Positions 58,944 through 64,000 of a DNA stretch of 64,000 nucleotides are shown one piece after another. This stretch comes from Phycomyces nitens (lineage: Eukaryota > Mucoromycota > Mucoromycetes > Mucorales > Phycomycetaceae): NCBI GenBank assembly GCA_022702545.1, contig JAHRBC010000001.1:5084001-5148000 (forward strand). Direction: 5' to 3'. How positions within the stretch are numbered: the first letter of the stretch is position 1; each line of letters opens with the position of its first letter. A model generated the notes under the pieces. It did no database searches, was not told where the DNA came from, and was given only the letters and a program-made list of their open reading frames with translations. The position numbers were made by a program, and so were the translations under genes.

Positions 58944-60484
58944 TTACCAGGAACGGAGACCACTTGACATGTTGAAGCGCTAGTCAACATACACTCTGTT
59001 AGAACAATACCCAATATAATTGATTTTTACACCCTCGAATAACTTTACCGGTCTTCCTCTTCCTTTGAAAGCAACATCCGGGGGATCTCCCTTGAATCGT
59101 CTTGTCTGTTCCCATTCATGCTTCTCTGCATCACGGTCTTCGTACCTCTTATAAGAAGGACGATATGAAGATTGAGTATATCTGTCTGGAGGACTCTGGC
59201 TCCTCTCATCTCTAGATCCTCTTCGACGGTTGATACTTCCACTTTTTCTGTAGGTTGATTTGGCTTCTCTGTCCTTTACAGGAGAATCTGAACGTCGAGG
59301 GCTACGATCACGAACCGAACTACGGCTAAGACTACGGCTGAGGCTGCGTCTAGGACTAGGGCTACGGCTACGGCTACGACTAGGACTACGACTAGGACTG
59401 CGGCTACGATCATTTCTTCGGCTAATTGGTCGTCGAGATAGTTCAATAGAATCTACACTGAGGCTTCTGTGTCTCGATCTTTTCTTCTCCTTCTTGTCTT
59501 TTTTGCTCTTCTTCTCCTTTTTGCTCTTTTTAGACTTTTTACTCTTCTTCTTCTTGCGTTTTGGTTCATCCTCTTCAGAAGAGCCTGAATCAGATCTATC
59601 GGGACTAGCCGATCTCGACCGTTTTCTAGGTTCGACTGGTTTCTCGGCATCCTCACTAGCCTTTTCTTTAACTAATTCCATTCAGAAAGATAAGCAATCA
59701 CTAATATCACAAAAAAGCCAATATCTGTCTTCTTACTTTTTACACCAGGAGGAAGTTTAAGCACAAGTTCGCCACAGTTGGCAATCATTACTGTTCTCAT
59801 GGGGCGATCTCTTTCATCGACTGGTTCGTTTTCACATTGCTCGATAATCGGGAAACCAGATACCACACGTCCAAATACAACATGCTTTCCGTCAAGATGA
59901 GGAGTTGGGCGAGTTGTGATGAAGAATTGAGATGATTGAGTATTAGGGCCACGGTTAGCCATACTCAACAATCCATGGGTGGTGTGTTTGCGAGCAAAGG
60001 ATTCGTCTGCAAAGGTAGCACCAAAGATACTTTCACCTCCTGTTCCATTACGACGTGTGAAATCTCCACCCTGAATCATGAATCCTTTGATTATTCTGAT
60101 TTGTAGAGTTAAAATCGTCGATCGTCTCCTTGTTGACCAAATTATTATTGTTTGATGCCAAATGTCCTTACCGATGGAAAATGGATCCTCGAAAATGCAA
60201 GGGCATGTTGCTCAACTTTCCTAATCCCTTTTCGCCTTTATAAATGTGGATAGATGGGGTTGAGATTAGATTGTCAATAACTTTTTTTTATTATCTTACC
60301 TGTGCAAAGAGCACGAAAGTTTTCGGCAGTATTGGGAACTTCATCGGCAAAGAGTTCAAAGACGACTCGACCGACTATTGAAAAGATACTTATTAATTCT
60401 GTTACATTCTGTTGAGAGCTACTGATTAGAATTACTTCGTTGACCGTCGATATCAATGTCAAAGAAGACACGTGGGTTGACCAT
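58944..60484 (-). CDS. Cyclophilin with C-terminal RS domain (SR-cyclophilin, PPIG-like)
   Basis: Six exons (60484-60436, 60374-60300, 60235-60172, 60095-59737, 59671-59049, 58979-58944) give 401 residues. The N-terminal cyclophilin domain (about 1-170) is complete: [48 protein letters not shown] and [20 protein letters not shown], where catalytic Arg and Gln are kept and the drug-binding Trp is His. It continues into Lys-rich runs and a long RS/RD domain ([20 protein letters not shown]). Such SR-cyclophilins sit in nuclear speckles and associate with the spliceosome and RNA polymerase II. The last exon (12 codons, ending SSGLRSW) is proposed from splice sites; without it a stop occurs after YVD. 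Confidence 0.9.
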
Positions 60485-61521
60485 GATGAAGATCAAGTCA
60501 AACAACAGCTTTCCTGCTTCATAAAACAGCGCTTGTGTGGACCGCAAGCACAGATTTCCTGACCCACCAGTCACACCAGACAGTCCGGCGAAATCCAATT
60601 GCATGGTCAATGTCCGATCCGCGTCTCTTCCCCTGAATATATGTATATATATATATTAAGATATATGTACTTGGATTTCTAGTGATATCTATCACTGATA
60701 TATTTCATGGTAATTAGATATTGTGGTTGATACTTATGTAAAACAGGTACAAATATCAATTATAGGGCAGCTTATTACTATTATAAATGTATTTTTAAGA
60801 ATACACTAGAATTGTAATCAATAAAGCTTAATTGTTACTGGGAATTAAGCCTAATATACAAAAAAAGAAAGAAATGTTTAAGAGGCCTAGATGCTTACAG
60901 GGTGGTTTTGCATGGAATAAATATATTAATTACATATAGATATTTTGTGGGCCTGATTACTTTATCCCTCAATGTTACCCCACTGTATCAATTACCACTT
61001 TTTTAAAAAAGAAAATATAAGCATCTACTGAGAATATATTACAATAATGGATATATTCATCGTACAATTGTAATCTATAGCTTCTATTCTTTACACTCTC
61101 ATAGCCAAGACACTTCTTTTGCTTGGATAACCCAAATATTGTGTCTAGAGATGACTCCATGGCAAGATTTGAAGCCATTTGCTGGAAATACGCTTGCCGA
61201 GATCCATTTGATAAAGTCTACTCTTGATCGTTCTTTTTTTTTGCAGACAGTAGAATAAAAGACATTCTGCCCCCAGAAACCACACCTTTGAAATGAATAT
61301 GGCCATGGCTTATTTTCTTTTGCCTCTCTCTATCTCTCTATCTCTGCCATGTATTATGTCGTGGGTGATTTACAATCCACATACAGCTGCATTGCTTCAT
61401 TATTATTGTTCTTATTTTAAAAACAATCGAGGAGATTTGTGTTGTTAAGAGAGCATTAGATAATTAACAGTGGCATTCAAACACGTCTTGGTGTCATGCC
61501 CTTGTCCCTGAAAAAAGGTCT
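60485..61521. other. AT-rich intergenic region
   Basis: About 1 kb upstream of the SR-cyclophilin and downstream of the orphan gene. A CTCTCTATCTCTCTATCTCTG repeat lies near 61325. No gene is supported. Confidence 0.5.
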
Positions 61522-63312
61522 TTACCAAATCAATGCAATATAAAATGGGATTTTATTTAATGTAACCAAAGTAAAATAGAATCCTCGCTGTTGACTAGTG
61601 AACCCAGCCCACCGAGTGCCCCTCTTCCATCTGAGGTTCAAGGAACCCTCTGAATAACCACTTTCCATCATCCAATACCCAGCGAGCACCATATCCAAGG
61701 GACTGGCGTATTTCGTACACCACCTTTGCATGCTATACTTCTCCTATCGATGTTAGTTTATAATATACATGTGTAAACCCAATGTGCACATATGTGGACT
61801 TGTGTATAACAAAACAAACAAGAAACATTACCGGTAACATGTGAAGATTACTCCAAACAGAATCACAAAGGATATTTGCAAGAACAGAGTTTGCGTGCTC
61901 ATTCTTGGCCTTTTCAGCTTTTTTTTTGTTGTTATTGTTGTTACATGTTAACAATATGATGATTGTATGATAGACAGCTTACTTCCAGTGCAAACACCCC
62001 AAAACTTATTCTGCGTGTCGCGGTGCGAATGCTTGCTCAGTGCTCTGGCTCCCACTGTCAGTTGGTTGGTCATTTGTCTGGTACCTCTGGGGCCGGGATG
62101 GTGAAGATGAGTAAAGGCTTCCAGGCATTGATTGAGGCTTGGTGGCATGGTGTCTAGATCATGGCCACCTGTTGTAGTCCGTAGGCCCAAAAAGAGTCGC
62201 CAGTCTTGGGGTTCCATTACCTATGGTATGTATTGAGATCTGTAATCATCACAGTATATATATATCTGTATAATGACAGACATATCTCTAATGTGGTAGG
62301 CTTTACCTCGAATACTAATTTATGGAGGGATGGTTTAATATCAGGACTCTCAAAAGCCAGAATACTCTCTTGCTCAATCACTTTCAGTCTGTTTCCAAAA
62401 ACAAAAACAAGGTAAGACTCTTGACTAGTGCCAATAAACAATACAAAGATGATAAAACAAGGATTTTAATATATAGTCTACGCACCGTGAGGTGTTTGTC
62501 ATTCCGAGTAAATCAAGTGGATTACTAGTGAGTATTGAAGATAATCTTCCTTGGTTGACGCGCCATTCGTCAAGTATGTCCGCCATGGCATGGCTGAATG
62601 GGCGAGAAAGGGCTCCGGTGGCGAATGATCCACGAGCCGGATCTGCTTTGGCAAAGATGAGATCGTGAAGAGAAGAGAAGAGTAGGTTTTGGGGATCTGG
62701 AGGTGGTTCCAACTGCAGCATCTCTCTACAGAGGGTTTCCCACTTTGGATAAGCTCTTCCCTTGCAGAGTAACTCGATGACGAGCGGGAGCATTAGAGGA
62801 CCTTCATTGAGAATACATGTTTGTGTAGCCATGAGATGTATTTAATAGCAATCAAAGTAAAAAGGTCATGCGTGGGATGGCTTTGTGCCTGGAGAGATGT
62901 TGAAATAGTGGGAGAAATAGCTGGGGATCCTGAGTACAAAGCCCTGGATGGTGTGGATATTCATTGATCCGAACACTGGGTAAAAGCCATACAAGGCTGA
63001 CCAAGGATTCTTTTCTGACGTGAGCCTGGAAAGGTGAGTAGTGATAAGGGTCATGACAGCCGTCCAGTCTACTTGCTGCATTCTCTCCTTGAATGTCACC
63101 CAAAGTCTGTTTCTGGTTGCGGCTGAGATGCGTCCGAGGTCATCGCACATGCTGAGAGCAATAAAAGCACAAAAGAGACTGACTGTGGACATTATGGCCA
63201 GAACACAGGCGGTAATATAGGAAGCGAGCTGGACTACACCTGTTAGGCGTGATCTATCTGAAGCAGGTCTAAGCCAGCCATACGCAAGAGTAAGCAGGTT
63301 TGATAGTGACAT
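61522..63312 (-). CDS. Orphan gene(s): membrane-anchored protein joined to a conserved-looking soluble region
   Basis: Not recognised. The upstream part (63312-62866) is open from MSLSNLLTLAYGWLRPASD, has one hydrophobic helix (about residues 28-52, VVQLASYITACVLAIMSTVS) and a tail HTIQGFVLRIPSYFSHYFN. Only 33 bp later an ATG (62832) opens a second frame with exons 62832-62486, 62398-replaced by 62388-62307, 62220-61983, 61917-61832 and 61743-61522. A GC-AG intron (62802-62888) would join the two into one 455-residue protein with continuous phase. The downstream part includes LCKGRAYPKWETLCREMLQL and EPQDWRLFLGLRTTTGG. Whether this is one gene or two is unresolved. Confidence 0.5.
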
Positions 63313-64000
63313 GGAGTTGAGAAGAGAAGAGAAAAGAGAAAAGAAAAGAAAAGAGAACGCGGAAGAGATGCGAGGATATCTTGTCGACTGAACCCCCAAG
63401 GAACATAAATAAAGGCAGTCATCTGCATTGGATATTAAAAGGTAAAAAGCTGAGACAAAATAAATAAATATAAGCATTCAATAGCATTTTCAACAGTTCA
63501 AGCTATATTAAAAGAGATTTAAAGGGTTTAGAAGCCAAGTTTGACACCAGAGATACGTTTATTACTTGTTTTTTTTTGTTTTTTTTTTTTTCAAGTTACG
63601 TTTGATATCCTAGAGTGATCCAGGGGTGCCGAGGTTCAGTGCTCTTGCAAGACCTCCATCAGTAACACTCCCGACTACAATGCATTTCATAAAAATGTAT
63701 GTTTTGAAAAGCTATTTTATGAGAATATAGTCAAGACTGAGAACACCAATGTCTGTGGTTTGTCAGGTCATTGTGAAAAGAATAAGCCAAGCTACTAGCC
63801 TCGGTTTTGTAAAGCTACACAAAAAACAACAACAACAACAACAATAAAAAGAAAAATAGGTTATTCTGGTACTGTTCAGAAACAGACCACATAAACTTAA
63901 TAATAAAGACGCCTATGGTGCAAAAAGACAATCATCAAAATCTCTACTTTCTCAAAAGTGCCAATCCTTTCTCTTTTTCTTTTTCCAAAGATAAGCAGAC
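63313..64000. other. Upstream region of the orphan gene, window edge
   Basis: A GAAAAGA purine repeat (63320-63356) lies just upstream of the orphan start and a CAACAACAA repeat near 63827-63842. The rest holds poly-T tracts. No gene is recognised before the window ends. Confidence 0.5.

Noticed and set aside
59260..59760. Plus-strand ORF rich in Leu/Arg
   Set aside because: It is antisense to the RS domain of the SR-cyclophilin, whose splice pattern and cyclophilin domain are secure.

Overview
The window is nuclear DNA of a filamentous fungus, most likely an early-diverging lineage (Mucoromycota, Mucorales/Phycomyces-like). Reasons: genes carry many short spliceosomal introns (about 95 proposed, most 45-80 nt), intergenic DNA is very AT-rich, one gene is a PD-(D/E)XK-type protein of a kind I associate with Mucorales, and one gene keeps a U12-type AT-AC intron, a class lost from most higher fungi. 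All exon joins were derived by hand from GT-AG (or GC-AG, AT-AC) boundaries, reading-frame continuity and remembered family sequences; no search was run.

Layout. 0-13 kb: the 3' part of an ENA-type cation P-ATPase, an Ugo1-like mitochondrial carrier, a short Zn2Cys6 regulator, a TPMT-type methyltransferase, tRNA methyltransferase Trm5, a proline-rich orphan, a FYVE protein and a Ste20-type kinase. 13.5-15.3 kb: a CorA/Alr/Mnr2 magnesium transporter. 15.3-18.3 kb: AT-rich, with at most one doubtful small gene. 18.3-26.4 kb: a protein of about 2,580 residues that I identify as a fungal UNC80 homologue. 26.7-27.4 kb: a p24 cargo receptor.

27.4-34.8 kb is a transposon graveyard: two decayed IS630/Tc1-like transposase fragments, a 437-bp MITE with TA duplications, an Rpn-like PD-(D/E)XK gene with an in-frame stop or tiny intron, and a pair of 25-bp CACTG... 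inverted repeats 4.1 kb apart. 34.9-38.4 kb: an Msb2-like signalling mucin with large tandem repeats. 39-48.5 kb: a dense housekeeping block: Rab11-like GTPase, G-protein beta subunit, Cox23-type CHCH protein, ribosomal P1, TMEM19/DUF92 protein, a complex I subunit, NF-YB (HAP3) and a PPIL3 cyclophilin. 48.6-52.9 kb: an SR-rich protein and a cytochrome P450. 52.9-56.4 kb: empty AT-rich DNA. 56.4-63.3 kb: an endopolyphosphatase-like phosphoesterase, a cyclophilin with an RS tail, and one or two orphan genes.

There is no operon or obvious metabolic cluster. The best functional link is the 175-bp divergent promoter between the complex I subunit and NF-YB. It holds a CCAAT box, the binding site of the NF-Y/HAP complex. 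Ugo1, Cox23 and the complex I subunit are mitochondrial. Two cyclophilins and an SR protein point to splicing. The mucin, the G-beta subunit and the Ste20-type kinase belong to signalling classes.
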